A DNA stretch of 64,000 bases from Heloderma charlesbogerti (GCA_026122225.1 JANEZZ010000399.1:3172001-3236000); one strand, 5' to 3'. Numbered from the stretch's first letter, positions 23,101 to 35,619 are shown. Translations and numbers: made by a program. Notes: generated from the letters alone by a model not told the origin.

Positions 23101-24845
23101 CCACATAAAATAAATATTTTTTGTTAAACACTCATTGATTACTTACTGGAAAACCAAAAACAACAAACTTTATTTGATGTTGCACATTTATTTACGTTAA
23201 TGCAAAAAGGTATTTCCCCATCCCACTGTGGCACAGCTTGTAAATTCTTGTTCTTTAGAAATATATGCATAAAACCAAATAAAAAGATGTTAAAATAAAA
23301 AAGAAGATGAGGGAGAAATTAATCTCCATTTATTAGAATTGGCAACCCTGCACCCAGTTATAGACAGTTAAGGATTATTGTAATGGGCATAATATGCAAG
23401 TTTAACTGAGTACAAAACTTCATCCTCAGATCAGCAGGCGCTGTTTGTAACCCACTGTTCTAAATGCAGCCCGTTAACCTATATGGTTCTTTGGACTGTG
23501 GCCTCTGTTTTTAGCAGTCATGGTTACAGAAGAGGCCTTGACAATTAAATGCTGCTTGCCACATATTTGTAAGAAAAGAGGTGGGAGGCAGCAGATGAAA
23601 TCAACAGTAAACCATCAAGTTAGCGATTAATAAGCAAGGTAAGCAAGTAAACAGGCAAATAAATATATTTTGGCCTCACAGGCTAGAACTAGAAGTTAGG
23701 GCAGGTATGTGGCTGCTATCGAAAACAGCAGCCCTGAGTCTTTTCCTCCATTTCCTCCATTTCTAACACAAAATGAGAGATGTGGCATCGTTGAGCTCTG
23801 AGTTTCCTCCGTTCCTCTTCATTGGCTGCTGCTTGGCTAGGCAGAGAAAAACCAGAGGACAATAACGTAACATCACATGCTTTGTATTACTTGAGGTTAC
23901 CGAGGAGGGAGGGAGGAGGAAGAAATGCCAAGCCGCTGGTTTCACTGGCAACCCCATGTCTGCCACTATATCAAGTTTTGCCCACAGCCATGTTTAAGAT
24001 GAAACTCCTTGGAGAAAAGACAGGACATAAATGTAATCAGTCAGTGAATAAAATAAAAAGGGATCTGGCGTTTGAGAAACATATGGAGGAAAGCACCATC
24101 TTCTACCTTGTGGCCAGGCAAAACTGTCAGGAGTGTGCTCCCACCTTCCTTCTGCTGTGTCTGTTAAAGCCAAAAAGGTATTTTTACTGACAAAATTGTC
24201 AATAATAATCTGTCTGCTGTAGCAGTATTATTAGCACACGTGCAGAGCAGAAGGAGCTTGGCAGCATCCCACTGCTCACCAGAACATCCTTTTCCTCCTT
24301 AAAAACAAAAAAACAAAAACGGGTTTGCCTCAGGCAGTGCAGTGTTGAGGTAGCTCCTTGGTATTCCAATATGGTTGAGTGGACTCCCAGATCAGGCCCA
24401 GTATTTGACCTGGGGAAGTATTCAGAAACAGCCCTATGAAATGAAAGCTAAGGGTGATTCGGACACACACACTCCTCCATGTTCAAGGAACATGTGAGGG
24501 GGTCATGCGGCTGTGTGGGCTCCTCGATATGTGCATAAAACCCCCTCAATAAGAAGGGATCCTGGCCCAATCAGGATCACCCCTTGTGTGGAGGAGCTCT
24601 GTACATGGACGGTGGTATACATCTAGGGCTCCATCACACAGCCAGAGAATTCCACATCAATGCCGGTTCTTTCCCCATCTTTGCAGGACTGGGTCATTCT
24701 CTTTAGATGGCTGTCCTGGTTGTGTTATTTTTTGTTTCTTTCCTCCTCGTGGGAGGGTGATGCCACTCGAGGTGTAGTGATAATTCCTCCCTGGTTCCTG
24801 CCATTTTCCCTCCCCTTGCATGTTACTGGCGGATGGCGACTGACA
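20171..24845. other. No recognised gene (4.7 kb); one (GT)n tract
   Basis: It holds a (GT)n microsatellite near 22937-22956 and otherwise no feature that I can support. The ORF of 130 codons at 21304-21696 and the one of 122 codons at 23822-24190 show no domains, no splice context and no conservation evidence. Both could be chance. Confidence 0.4.
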
Positions 24846-24912
24846 CACTGTAAGTCTGTAACCCTCGGCACACTTACTTGGGAGTAAGCCCCACTGAACG
24901 TAATGGCATGCT
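24846..24912. repeat. Small MITE fragment (ACTTACTTGGGAGTAAGCCCC core)
   Basis: CACACTTACTTGGGAGTAAG followed by CCCACTGAACGTAATGGCAT matches the left part of 39188-39280 and the design of 8975-9210. The right arm is lost. Confidence 0.55.
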
Positions 24913-25509
24913 CTGAATCAACCGAGGATGTTGATTCTGAGCTTGGGGGGTGGGGTGGGGTGGGGTCAGATCTGTCTCCTTTCATTGCAGGGAGGCATTT
25001 TACCCTCTTCTCCCTCCAATCAAGAAATGTGCTCAAGCATTTACTTGGCAGACACGTGGTTTGAGAGCACTGCACTTCTTTGGTGCTGTCTGGTGCTACT
25101 GTTGCTGAGCGGGCGGCGCACTGCATTGCAGCCAGGATCTGGGCAGTTTGGCTGAGGGGGTCGCCTTGAAGCAAAGGGGGAAATCCGGGGGGGGGGGCGG
25201 TTGGGCGCAGATCTTTCCTTCCTCAGCAAGTCTTGAGTGGAGGCAGGAGTTGCCCTCAAACCGTGCGCCCTCCCTTCGCAAGGAAGAGAGAGAGCACAAG
25301 CCCATTCTCAATGCTTTCGTCATCCTGACCGGGCCCCCAACAATTGAAAACAAATGCCCACAGCCGGTTTCTTCCGCTATTGGGGAATTTCACGTGGAGG
25401 TCATGGCACTCCTGTTCCGTGGGCTGGAAAAAATGCCACATTTTTTGCGTTTGGGGAAAACACGGGATAGGCCGGAGGAAATGGCGGGAGACACCCTGGA
25501 GGGTGACGG

Positions 25510-25592
25510 CATCAGCTAAAGAGCCTGCAAATCTCCGTGAGAGAGCCATCTCAATAGCAGGATAAAAGCTCCGTGTGAAGAAGCCCATAGAG
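25510..25592. repeat. Right end of a family F TIR element
   Basis: GCATCAGCTAAAGAGCCTGC through CTCAATAGCAGGATAAAAGC and CCGTGTGAAGAAGCCC aligns over about 75 bp with the right end of the complete copy at 56045-56413 (CTCAGTAGCAGGATAAAAGC, CCGTGTGGAGAAGCCC). I could not find the matching left TIR. The CpG-rich DNA just upstream (25090-25500) may be part of the same element. Confidence 0.6.
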
Positions 25593-26824
25593 CCCGCCAA
25601 ACATGTGGAAAGTGGGGGCTTGGCTCTTGCGTGCAGTCGGTGTGGGGTTAGCCCGTGCGGTCTCATTAACTCCCAATTATGGGAGCTGTAGCTATGGCAG
25701 GGCATCAGGGTAAGGGAGGCTGCTCTAGGCTCATCAGCCTATTGCGCAGCCTTCCCTGTGCTAGAGGGCCTTTGTATGTTAAATCTGGAATGGAAACACA
25801 TATTCACAAACTTGCCAAATTCTCCCCCCCACCCCCACACTTTGTCTAGCCCAATTTTGAATGAAAAATTTCAAATTTGCATTGTGAATTTAAAAGGTTT
25901 CCCTCAAAATTTCAAATGTGTGTGCTTTGGTTTTGTTGGCATTTCATGTTTTGATTTTGTGGGCATCAGTTCTGAAACATCCTAAGCTGTCAACTGCCAA
26001 TAAGAAATATCATTGCTTGGCGCTATCGAACACAGTCAAAACACGAAGTACTGTTATATGCCAATTATCAGATACAAAATAGTTCAGCTCATCAAACTTT
26101 ATCAAACATCAACTGTAAAATATTTAATACTGAGATTCTGTATCACTGATGTCAAATACATTGAATATCTGGCAAATATTAAACAATAATTCAGAGGAGA
26201 ATTTTCAGGAATAAATTTGCTTCAGCTGTCATTAAAATTTGATAAAAACCATGATGTTCAGCTCTACCATTCGCCGTGAATGTGCTGTTTTCCCTTGTAT
26301 ATTGCTATCAAGAAGATGTATGCAGGAGTTGCAAACTTAGACCAATTTCCAGCAGAGATAAATACAGAGCAAGTGACTAAGTTGATGGCTCAAACACTCT
26401 CTACCTTGACCTATCAGATGGCTTCCTTGGCTGCATTAGCGACGTTCTCCTAGGGTGCCTCTCCCCTACCAGCAGCGGAAGGCTGCATGAGACTGCAGAG
26501 CTCTCCAAGCTGGCGTTTCCTTGGCGATCACAGAAGCCAGCCGCAGTATGTGCGTCTCATCTGTGAATCATAGGAGCTGTGCTGCGGTCAGGCTATCACC
26601 TGGTGCGAATGACGTAGCAGCATTGTAATAAAATGAACAACAGTGGTCAGGGTGGCAGGAGTAAGCCATGCCAATCGTGGTGTCATATTGTTTACTTGCT
26701 TTCCCTGTGGCTTTTCTATGCAGCAGGCTATGGTCTGTTATCAGCTCAGCCAGCAATATCTTTTGATCTAGTGATTAGGCGTCTGGTGCCCAAAGGGCTG
26801 GGAGTGATGAAGGTAGCAAACTTA
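25593..26824. other. No recognised feature
   Basis: No gene or confident repeat over about 1.2 kb. Confidence 0.4.
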
Positions 26825-26975
26825 TTCATAATGCTGAGCACTTTAGAATGTTTAGAACAGTTCACATACAATATCACGGTAATCCTTACAACAACCCTGT
26901 AAGGTGCAATATATTTTTATTACTGCTGTCACATGGCAGATATTGGCCTGAGGCTACCTAACGGGTCCATGAGCA
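26825..26975 (-). repeat. MIR-type SINE relic
   Basis: GAGCACTTTAGAATGTTTAGAACAG, then AATCCTTACAACAACCCTGT and TTATTACTGCTGTCACATGG is a diverged reverse complement of the MIR tail and core. Confidence 0.6.
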
Positions 26976-27023
26976 AGGAATTTGCTGGTGTACAACTTTT
27001 CTTCTTACTGGAGGGAGCTACTG

Positions 27024-27080
27024 ATCTCTCTCTGTCTCTCTCTCTGTCTCTCTCTCTGTCTCTCTCTTTCACACACACAC
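27024..27080. repeat. (CTCTGT)n / (CA)n microsatellite
   Basis: TCTCTCTGTCTCTCTC units repeat four times from 27024, followed by a CACACACACAC run. Confidence 0.9.
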
Positions 27081-27083
27081 ACA

Positions 27084-27150
27084 ACATATGAATTATGGGA
27101 GTTGCAGTCCAACACATCTGGCGGGCACCAGGTTGGGAAGGGTGACATAG
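27084..27150. repeat. Half of a snap-back MITE (family D)
   Basis: TTATGGGAGTTGCAGTCC, AACACATCTGGCGGGCACC and AGGTTGGGAAGGG are the right arm of the palindromic element seen whole at 38152-38252 and 60894-61037. Confidence 0.65.
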
Positions 27151-28429
27151 AGGGACAGCAGCAGCAGGGAAGTTGTCAGGGGCCCCCAGTGAGGTCAGAG
27201 GCAAATGGCATAGTCCTAGGCAGGTGTGAATCAAGTCCAGAAGTGACAACCCTGAGTCTGAAGGGCCAGAGGCTGGTGATGGTGTCCAAGACAGGCAAAC
27301 AGGTTCTAAAAGGCACCACAGGCACAGCACTGTAGTCTGTATGGCTACTCGTAGCAACAAGTTGCTCAGACTGGGGAGCCAAATGCAGGATAGTTCTGCT
27401 ATGGCCGATTGTCTCACCTGATCACCAGATTTCTCTGAGATTACCAACTGTAGTCTCTCTTCCTGTCATGATCAGTGTGCTTGTGGAACAGCAAAACCCA
27501 GGCCGGTCATTTCCTCTACCCACAAAGTATCCTGGTGGTACAGAGAATGAGGCACCAGGGGCCTGCTGCCAGTTCCGTACAAAAGGATTTTAAAAAGCAC
27601 TAACATCTAAATATCTCGTTCCATGCATCTTCTCCAATCCACTCTCAACCATTCTTAGCTGCCCATATGGCCTTATATCCAAAGATACAGTAATTTAAGG
27701 AAGTTAATGGATGGAAAGTTTCCTGTTCCCTCCTTCCCCTGCAGCCCCACAGCAGCCTCTTTGGAGAGTCAGAGGCCCTCCCAAACAATGCACAGGGGGA
27801 TGCTGGGCGGAGGAAACTTTACTTTTGCAAAACATTTATTTTGGGATCCCAAGTCTGATCTTGGGCAATCCAGCACCCCCTGCACCCCATCCCACGTTGT
27901 TCGAGAGCCCCCTCCCCAACCCTCTGGAAAGGCCCTACAAGGGGGAGGACGGATGGGAACATTGACTTATCACAGGATCCAAGCCCTGTACTTCTTCTGG
28001 TTGCTAGCCGTGGTCTGAATGCACAAAGGCGAGGGAGCTGGCACGATTTGCAACCGTTTCCATAACGGCTGAAAAGTAAATCGTGAGATGATGGGAGGTT
28101 GTTTGTTTGTTACAGGGACTCTTCAGCAAACTAGGTAGCATTTTCCTTCCTTCCTTGGTTCAGCCCCACTATAAACCTGTCAGTCACAATTGATTTTGAG
28201 TGATTAATCGCAACCACTAGAAAATGTCTTAGTGTGTCTGATGCAGTTGGATGATTAAACAACCACTACCCAGACTTGAAAGCTTATATAAGGAATTTGT
28301 CAGATTTGCGTTCTTAGGTGAGGAAGACACTTGAAGCCATCAACAATTTCATCGGATTCTTTCCTATTGTATCGCGTCACGAACCCCCATCACTGAGTGG
28401 TAGGATGTTCTATGTGATCTTCCTTTAGT
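27151..28429. other. No recognised feature
   Basis: No supported gene. The ORF of 103 codons at 27707-28018 and the antisense ORF of 172 codons ending at 26929 (which crosses the CTCTGT microsatellite) are judged spurious. Confidence 0.4.
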
Positions 28430-28497
28430 CCAGCCTTCCCTGACCTGGTGCCCTCCAGATGTGCTGGACTACAACTCCCATGACCCCCAGCCAGTTT
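28430..28497. repeat. Half of a snap-back MITE (family D)
   Basis: CAGCCTTCCCTGACCTGGTG, CCCTCCAGATGTGCTGGAC and TACAACTCCCATGACCCCC form the left arm of family D. The mirror arm is absent. Confidence 0.65.
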
Positions 28498-31171
28498 GAA
28501 ATGCTAATGTTTTTGCAATAATCCATTTCTTTGCAAATGTAAACAAAGGGCATGTATTACAGGCTCACAGAAGCAAGCATATACTCAGAGAAAGTATTTG
28601 ACCCAGGGCGGCCACAATCCAGTCTTCTGAAAACAGCATTCCCACCACAAATGGCCAATTCAAAATGGCTGCCATCTTCACCTTTCCATGCACTGACTGT
28701 ACAAAAATGGTTTCCCAGCATCTCTCCACCCTGACCCATTAGTGTCCCATTGATGATCAAGCCAAGCCTAGAGGTAAGCTTTGTAAAATAGGAGAGCATT
28801 AGGGATAAGTCAGGTATCCATGAATCACAATTCCTGAAGCAAAAATTAAAATAAAATAATTGCTAACTTGCAATTGCAGGTAAGTATCCTAAAGAAAGCA
28901 ACAGGTTTCCAAATAGTCATTGTGGCTCCACACACGTGAGTGCAGACGCGCACACACGCACGCACACACAAAACCCAATCCCCCTCCCTCAGTTTCACAT
29001 AATAGGTAATATGAAGCAGTTTTATTGTTTATAACCCTAGGTCATCACAACATAAAAGATAAAATCCAGTATATTACAAAAGTAAAAAATGACAAATTAA
29101 ACATAGATAAGAGAAAATGACTAATAATTTGGATCTAACAAAGTAAGTTAATGATAAAATCCTGCAATAGTAATTTCCAGTTTTTAGAAAAGTGTTACCC
29201 AAATCAAGCCAAAAATAAAACATACAAGGCTAAACATATATTTTTAAAAAACAATCAAATTTATCCAGTGCATCTGCCTTAATCTGCCTTGTTGAATCTG
29301 GTATGGACCTTAACTAATGTCATGAGGAAAATGGTGATTCTTCTCTAAATCTTCCTGTGTTTTAAAATACGGTTTAACAAAGTGAGGCATGTACGCATAT
29401 GCACCTCTATTAATTTTATTTTCTAAAGTAGGAGGCTACATACATATCTCTTAATTGGGAGAGTGCAGAATTAATCCCCAAGCCTATGATTTAGAAAGGG
29501 GATAGGTGTGCATTTAAACTAGTAGTCTGTACCTCTATGCACAATTTTGGTAAGATGGAAAATAACATGGAAAGCAACAATTCAAAACATTCCATTTTTG
29601 CAAAAAGGCATAGAGCTTCCCTTTAGTAAAGAGAAAGCCTCTTGAGTGAGTGGTAAGGCTTTTGCATGAGAAAAGAGAACTGAAATCCAGTAGTGTGCTT
29701 CTCTGTGCACAAGGCTTTGTTTAATCTCTTCTCCATGGTCTTGCACAATGGCTCAAGATGCATGCTTGTAATAAGTCCGTGTTGTGCCATCTTACTCTTG
29801 TGCAACAGTTTGCAGAACAGTGTCACTCATGCATCTCTGGATCAATCCCACATGTCCAATTTTGTGCGTAAGACCTACTTCACCTTTACCTTCTTGCTGT
29901 TTCTAAGCCAGCGTTATGCCAGCATTCACTACAGAACAGATGCAAACTGTGATGGGTAGATGTGCATTCATAAGCAGTCAGAGAATGCCCTGACTAGACC
30001 GGAGTGGCTGCAGTTCCTTGGTGTACGTCCACTGCATATTTACTGATGGGTATCTCTCTTGCACACCTTGCATGCTTTCTACAGTGTAGACCACAGTATC
30101 TTTAGCTAACTTAATTGCTGCTTAGAGTATGAAGCGGCTCCAGGTATCCTGAAATGTGATGCCTCTGTTTGGCAATGCAGAAATGCCTGGGGAAATAAAT
30201 GAGAAAGTTCACACATCCCTGGAGAGCATAGGTCACAACAATAGAAGGACTGACATCCTATCACAAGCTAGCACTGCAACACGCATTAACACACATGCAC
30301 ACAGAGGCCCAGCCAAGCTGTTCTGCCAATTCTGGTTCAGGAGTAAAAATGATTACTGCTCTTCCTCAGACGTTACAAGGTCAGCATTTTGTCAATAAGT
30401 TTCATATGTGTTGGCCACATGGATTTTAGAAGCAGCCTCATCTGCACACAGAGAAAAAGTCTCTTGATGCTATCTTTAACATCTTCATTTCCAACGTAGC
30501 ACTACTGATAACGTTTCTAAATAACATTGCTTTTTTGGGAGCAGAAACTAGTCTCAGAAGAGAGATCAAACTTAACGAGCAATCTATAAAACCTCTTTCC
30601 CCCAGCTTAGATGAAGATTTAAAGATGATTTCACAATTGCCCAGAATTCTCTACTATTACAACAAGATCTCCCATCATAAGTGGCTTTTCCCACTTCGGA
30701 ATATTGTTTGTACACCAGAATAACTTATATTTTTCAAGTTAGTTTCCTTGCACTCTGTAGATATGAAGCTACCTTAGGGCCCCTTCATATCCTGCTGCTG
30801 CTCTTCCATGGCCACCATGGTAATGTTTGGAAACTGGAATCAGATGGTGGAGCCAATCCTGTGGGTGCCTTCCACAATCCTCCCCCCCCCGATTGTTCCC
30901 CTACCTTCCAGCTGAGGACAAAGTACGTATGCCTCTGGAGTAACATAACATATGAAGGGTCTCCAATACTGAGTCAGATCATTGGGCTACCTAGGCTGAG
31001 ACAGTCTACTCTTCATAGCCATGGCTCTCCCAGATCTCAGGCAGAAGTAGCCCTGCTCCTTGAGATCCTTTAACTTGAGATCTGAATATTATTGGATTCC
31101 AGAGATATCCTTGAGATCCCAGATATTTAATTTGGATCCTACTAATTGCAAAGAATGTGCTCTTCCATAGA
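28498..31171. other. No recognised gene (2.7 kb)
   Basis: It contains a CACACGCACGCACACAC tract near 28949-28970. The rest is AT-rich, with no credible coding sequence. Confidence 0.4.
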
Positions 31172-31292
31172 TTTTGGACTACCACTCCCATAATCCCCAG
31201 CCCACATGGTCAAGGGTGAGGGATGATGGGAGTTGTTCTCCATCAACATCTGGGGACTAAAAGTTATGGGACTGAAAGCTGAGAACCACTGC
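31172..31292. repeat. Diverged family D snap-back MITE
   Basis: TTTTGGACTACCACTCCCATAA is mirrored by TGATGGGAGTTGTTCTCC. The flanking CATCTGGGGACTAAAAG and GAGAACCACTGC fit the same design. The copy is decayed. Confidence 0.5.
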
Positions 31293-32086
31293 ACTATGCT
31301 CTCCATTCATTGTTCACATTTGGACTAATTCTCATTTAATTTGTTTGACAACACCATATTTCTGACTATGCCATGAAAATGGATTTGAACATGAACTTGA
31401 GATTTGAATATTTTTCTTTGTACCCCACCCTCAGCTTGGTTTCCCCATTTTGTTCATATACCTTCTAATGTATGGTGTACATTGTAAAAAAATGTATGCA
31501 ATGGTCTACATTATATGCATCTATAAACAAACGGAACTGTAATAATTTCATTTGCAAAATTAGTATATTTTGAGGATGCCGATGACCTCATGTAAAGTAG
31601 TCACATTTAGGATGGGCTCTAATGTTATTCCATAATTCTGATTAAATAGCAATCACTGGGAAATCATATGGGAAAGAGACCGCCTCGGAGTAAATTCAAA
31701 CTGGCACTAGATGGGATGACAAACATAGTGGTGGTTACTCATTTCAGCAGCAAGAGGTGAGTTTCCTCTCTTCTCCCTGTAATGTGTAGTACTCTTCCAT
31801 ACAAAGGCATGGGAGACACCAATGGGGAAGAGTGGGGACTAGGAGGTTGAGGTGGCTGAGGAGCAAGCTCTGTATAACCTCTAGGCACCCAGAGATAGGA
31901 GATTGTAAGGAGAAGAAGGAAAAGGACTGAAAATGTATTTTAATCTTCCTTCCCACTTTGTTTTGGGGCCAGACATGGCTAGGACTATAGGCCCTTTCAA
32001 TTCTTCCCCATTTTTCATTGCCCGCGGGGTAGGATGCTACAAAATAGTCCTAGTCCAGAACTATTCCCTCACACAGCTTTTCATTT
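31293..32086. other. No recognised feature
   Basis: No gene or repeat that I can support in this 0.8-kb stretch. Confidence 0.4.
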
Positions 32087-32570
32087 AGACTGCGACCTGA
32101 TTCACACATAACACTAACCTATGGTTTACTTAACCCATGGTTTGTTGAATTCCTGGTGTTGTGATGTGTGAACAAATCATGGTTTGTTAAGCATAAGCAA
32201 CTGAGAACGAGAACCCATGGTTTGTTGGGTTGCAAACTTTGGGCTGTTTAAACCATGGGTTGTCATTACATGTGAACAACTCTGGGTTATTGGGTTCATG
32301 GATTGTTTTGCCAGGCTGCAGAGGTGGTAGGTAAGAGTGGGACAAAAAAACCCAAACCAGTTGCTCTATAAGTACTATAGCACTACAAAGGCAGTTGGGA
32401 TACAGGGATGGAGCGGGCAATGGAGGAGGGAAGCAAATCATCCAGGGATTGAGAAAACAAATCTCAATCCCTGGGTTTGTGTATTCGAATGTCTGCAAGG
32501 CAAACTTGGGTAGAGCAACAAACCATGGGTTAAATAAACCATGAGTTAGTGTTATGTGAAAACCAGGTCT
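32087..32570. mobile_element. TIR element with AACCCATGGTT motifs (family E)
   Basis: The left end GACCTGATTCACACATAACAC is mirrored by GTGTTATGTGAAAACCAGGTC near 32552-32570. The interior has many AACCATGG and GGGTTGTC motifs and a central unique part. It aligns with 36168-36630, sharing the GGTGGCAGGCAAGA-like and GGATACAGGGA segments. Target duplication not clear. The ORF of 103 codons across it is fortuitous. Confidence 0.7.
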
Positions 32571-33085
32571 CTATCATCCATCAGGTTTTTCCCTACCTTT
32601 CAGTCCCAGTCCCTGCAATCATTTTTGAAATGGATTTCATTTCAGCTATCAGCTTCTCCATGGAATCGTGACTGATGTTCTTTTCTATGTTTGGTTTGCA
32701 CCCTCCTTATTTACCTTTTACTGCACTTGGATCAATACAGCTGCTCTTTGCCTTAGATCAGCTCTTTGGTCCCCATTCACCACTGACAAAGCTGCTTAGA
32801 AATCCACAATTCAAAGGCAGCAGGCCAAGCTTTGACAACTTTGTTTCTTTCCCCTTTCTTTGACAACCTTCACTCTCCAGCACCAAAGTCAGCTTTTGAC
32901 ATATAGGCTAGGAAGGACCCAGCTGTGTCCCTGGGTAATAACAGGAAAGATTGCCTTGCATTTGAGGATTTATTACCAACACAGTTAAGAACTTTCCCTA
33001 ACCACTGTAGAATATCAGCAATAAGTTAATGCCAGGCAGGTTTAACAAGTCTTTAATTCAAGGTGGCAAGTATTTATTCTAGGCT
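32571..33085. other. No recognised feature
   Basis: No gene or repeat that I can support. Confidence 0.4.
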
Positions 33086-33097
33086 AAAGCTTAGGGT

Positions 33098-33240
33098 TCA
33101 TATTGTGATACGTTCCATGTGAACCCTAAGCTTTAGCCTTGAGCACACTCCGGGAGAGAGCGCAGGACAGGAAGGCCTGGCGTGCTATGGTCCATGGGGT
33201 CACGAAGAGTCGGACACGACTGAACGACTGAACAACAACA
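33098..33240 (+). mobile_element. BovB-type LINE 3' tail insertion with inverted copy of its flank
   Basis: From about 33140 the sequence is a BovB 3' end: AGGAAGGCCTGGCGTGC, then GTCCATGGGGTCACGAAGAG, CGGACACGACTGAACGACTG and AACAACAACA. The insertion is bounded by a 12-bp direct repeat AAAGCTTAGGGT (33086-33097 and 33241-33252). Between the left repeat and the BovB body lies TGAACCCTAAGCTTTAGCCT (33120-33139), a perfect reverse complement of 33081-33100. The insertion is therefore severely 5'-truncated with a rearranged 5' junction. No protein-coding part remains. Confidence 0.85.
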
Positions 33241-33252
33241 AAAGCTTAGGGT

Positions 33253-34333
33253 AGCATATGTGTGTGTGCAGATATATTATCGTTGCATATACGTATGTAA
33301 CAAGAATATATTGAGTATATATATTATATATACTCAAATCTTTAATTAGAAGGAAATCTAGAATTCTATTCCAAAAAAGAATCCCGAAGTCCATGATGAG
33401 GACAAAAGATAGAATAAACATATCCTTATTGTTATACAACAGGAGAACTAATAAATTGTAGAAACCAAAAGCAAATTTGAAATAAATCATATGGAGCATG
33501 CTTTCATCTTAGGCACAAACCCCTTTCTCCTCTCTAATTCTAGAAAAAGGTACTGTTAAGAAGGGACAAGGTCAAAACAGGAGCATTTTTATAACAGGCA
33601 GATTGGAAGAGAATTTAATAAATACAGCATAATTAAAGATGAATGGAACAACAAACGCATTACTGAAGATTCCCATACGATCATTTTGCATAAAATTCAC
33701 CAAATGGAGGCCTTACCTTTTCATAAAACGTTTGTTTATTTAGGCTTGTATGTGTTTTTTATATTTAGCTATTTCTAAAAGCTGTTATTCAACTGATTTA
33801 CAGTATATCTGGGAGCAATGAGATTTTTTTATCCTCAACCATTAAAATTAATCTTTTAACAGCCACACTTGTGCTTGGAAGCCATTTTATGTCAATCAGA
33901 GCAGGGATGGGGAATGAAGAGATTCATTTTATTGTACTCCAGGAAGAAAAACAGTTCCCCTTGTTAATGTTAGCTGGGTCAAAGAGAGGTTCCCCAAAGC
34001 CATTTTCTTTTTCAAATGCCACAGATCAATGGATTTGCTACTTGGAGGGAAAAGGAAGGAGCACAGTTGCTGTGAAGTGTTCAGAAGTGAGGTGGTCCCT
34101 GCTGTCTGGCCCAATAAGAGGAATCCTGGACCTTAGGAAAGGTATGATCCATGGGCTAAATCGCCTCTTCTCTTTCTAAAAGCTGGAGCTGAACATCTTA
34201 TCTTTCATACAGCTATTCCCCCAGAGATCTCTGGCCCATCACACAACCTTCCTACAAAAGCAGCAACAAGCAGCAAATCCTTCTTTGCTCCCTACACCTG
34301 GACATTGTTGCTAAGGCCTGGTTCAGACACTTA
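33253..34333. other. No recognised feature (1.1 kb)
   Basis: AT-rich DNA with a short (TA)n-like tract near 33313-33335. No supported gene. Confidence 0.4.
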
Positions 34334-34746
34334 GGGAGCAATCCTATGGCTGCTAGACATCGGCTAGACGGCCATAGGATACCATGCTATCCAGGAACTG
34401 ACCTCAGAACCCGCGTCCGAGCTCCCCCCACTTCCGTGCTGCCTCTGAGGCAGTGCGCAACAACCCATCCTTCACGCTCACAAGAGGAGGACGGAGCGGC
34501 CGAAAAAGGGCATGGTTGGGGGCGTTCTGGGGCAGGGAGGGCGGAAATGCCTGTACGACACATCCTATGTGTCGTACAGCAGCCTCCTTCCCTGCTCTGT
34601 CCTCCCGCGGCTAGACAGCCACAAACAGCTGTCTAGCCGAAAATGCAGGGCAGGAGAAGTGCGGAGGGAACGATCCCCTCCGTGCTTTGGATAGGCGGTT
34701 GCCTCTGAATTCATAGGTGGCCACCTATCTGGATAGGATTGCGCCC
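34334..34746 (-). mobile_element. GGGTGCAATCC-type MITE (family C), 413 bp, TTA duplication
   Basis: The left end GGGAGCAATCCTATGGC and the right end GATAGGATTGCGCCC are inverted and flanked by TTA (34331-34333 and 34747-34749). The interior matches 18639-18978 and 42372-42813 in reverse orientation. It contains the perfect hairpin GTACGACACATCCTATGTGT ending CGTAC at 34553-34577. A 3-bp TTA duplication is the hallmark of PIF/Harbinger elements. No transposase. Confidence 0.82.
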
Positions 34747-34749
34747 TTA

Positions 34750-35059
34750 GCTGCCTACAGACACTTACCCTCTAGAGTTGCCTTCACCAACCTGGTGCCA
34801 TCCAAATATGTGCTCAGCTCCCTTAGCCAGATATAGGAGCACATGGTGAGAATATGTATGTTTTTGAAGAGGTGTTTTGGTGACTGGAAGAATGGTTCTT
34901 TATCACCAAATGAACAGGAAGCGTTCAGCTTGGCAACAACTCATTCAAAGCTCAATGAAAAGAATTTTCCTAAGTACTTAGAATCTTATCACACACAGAC
35001 TTGAAAAAGACTTTGTATAGTCGGAATAGAATTCTACTAGTACTCAATAGTGTGCTTAT

Positions 35060-35090
<31 letters not shown>

Positions 35091-35179
35091 TATTGAGATA
35101 TCTATGGCTGTAATTGTGCATTGTTACTTAGTATATTTTAAAACACTGAGTATAGATACAATCGTGTTTGTATATCAGG
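34750..35179. other. No recognised gene; one (CA)n tract
   Basis: It holds a (CA)n microsatellite at about 35061-35086. Otherwise nothing recognised. Confidence 0.5.
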
Positions 35180-35237
35180 TTTTCAGAGCTGTAGTCCAGC
35201 ACATCTGGAGGGCACTAGTATGAGAAGGCTGCTCTAG
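35180..35237. repeat. Half of a snap-back MITE (family D)
   Basis: CAGAGCTGTAGTCCAGCACA and TCTGGAGGGCACTAGTATG form the right arm of family D, followed by GAAGGCTGCTCTAG. Confidence 0.55.
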
Positions 35238-35282
35238 GGCATTTCATAGCAAATACACATACCCAAATTCTACCCTTACATA

Positions 35283-35550
35283 GGGGCTGTTCACACAACA
35301 CGCTAACCCACAAGCAGTGGTTGAGTTGGGTTGTTGTTGAACCGTGGGTTGTTTGTTGAACCATGGGTTGTTTGTTGAACCGTGGGTTAATGTGTTGTCT
35401 GAGCCCAGGACATTTTTTGCAGGGTGGCTTGTTAACCACACTGAATACCCCAACAACAAACCAGAGGTTCTCAAGATGGCTTGTTCGAGAAAATAAGCCA
35501 CACTAAATGGTTAACAAGCCACCCTGCGGAAAATGTCCTAGGTTCTGAAA
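35283..35550. mobile_element. Family E element lacking its right end
   Basis: The left end GGGCTGTTCACACAACACGC and the motifs GGGTTGTTTGTTGAACC and GCCCAGGACATTTTTTGCAG match 3440-3800. The inverse arm (ACCCTGCGGAAAATGTCC near 35520) is present, but the outer right terminus has decayed. Confidence 0.65.
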
Positions 35551-35619
35551 CACAATTGCCTCTCTTGAAAAACAGAACAAAACAGACAATTAGCATTTAG
35601 CATATCTATAGTGCTTTTG

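Noticed and set aside
23822..24190. 122-codon ORF considered as a host exon
   Set aside because: No domain, no convincing flanking splice sites and no repeated support. Comparison with a related genome or RNA-seq would be needed to revive it.
25090..25520. CpG-rich, G-run-bearing stretch with a 123-codon ORF, resembling a CpG-island promoter
   Set aside because: It abuts the right end of a family F element and has no exon, splice or conserved coding signal. Mobile-element origin is equally likely.
26929..27447. 172-codon antisense ORF
   Set aside because: It reads through the CTCTGT microsatellite (as repeated ERDRERDR) and has no recognisable domain.
34553..34577. Perfect 11-bp-arm hairpin considered as a miRNA-like or terminator structure
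   Set aside because: It is too short for a miRNA precursor and lies inside a MITE where imperfect inverted sequence is common.
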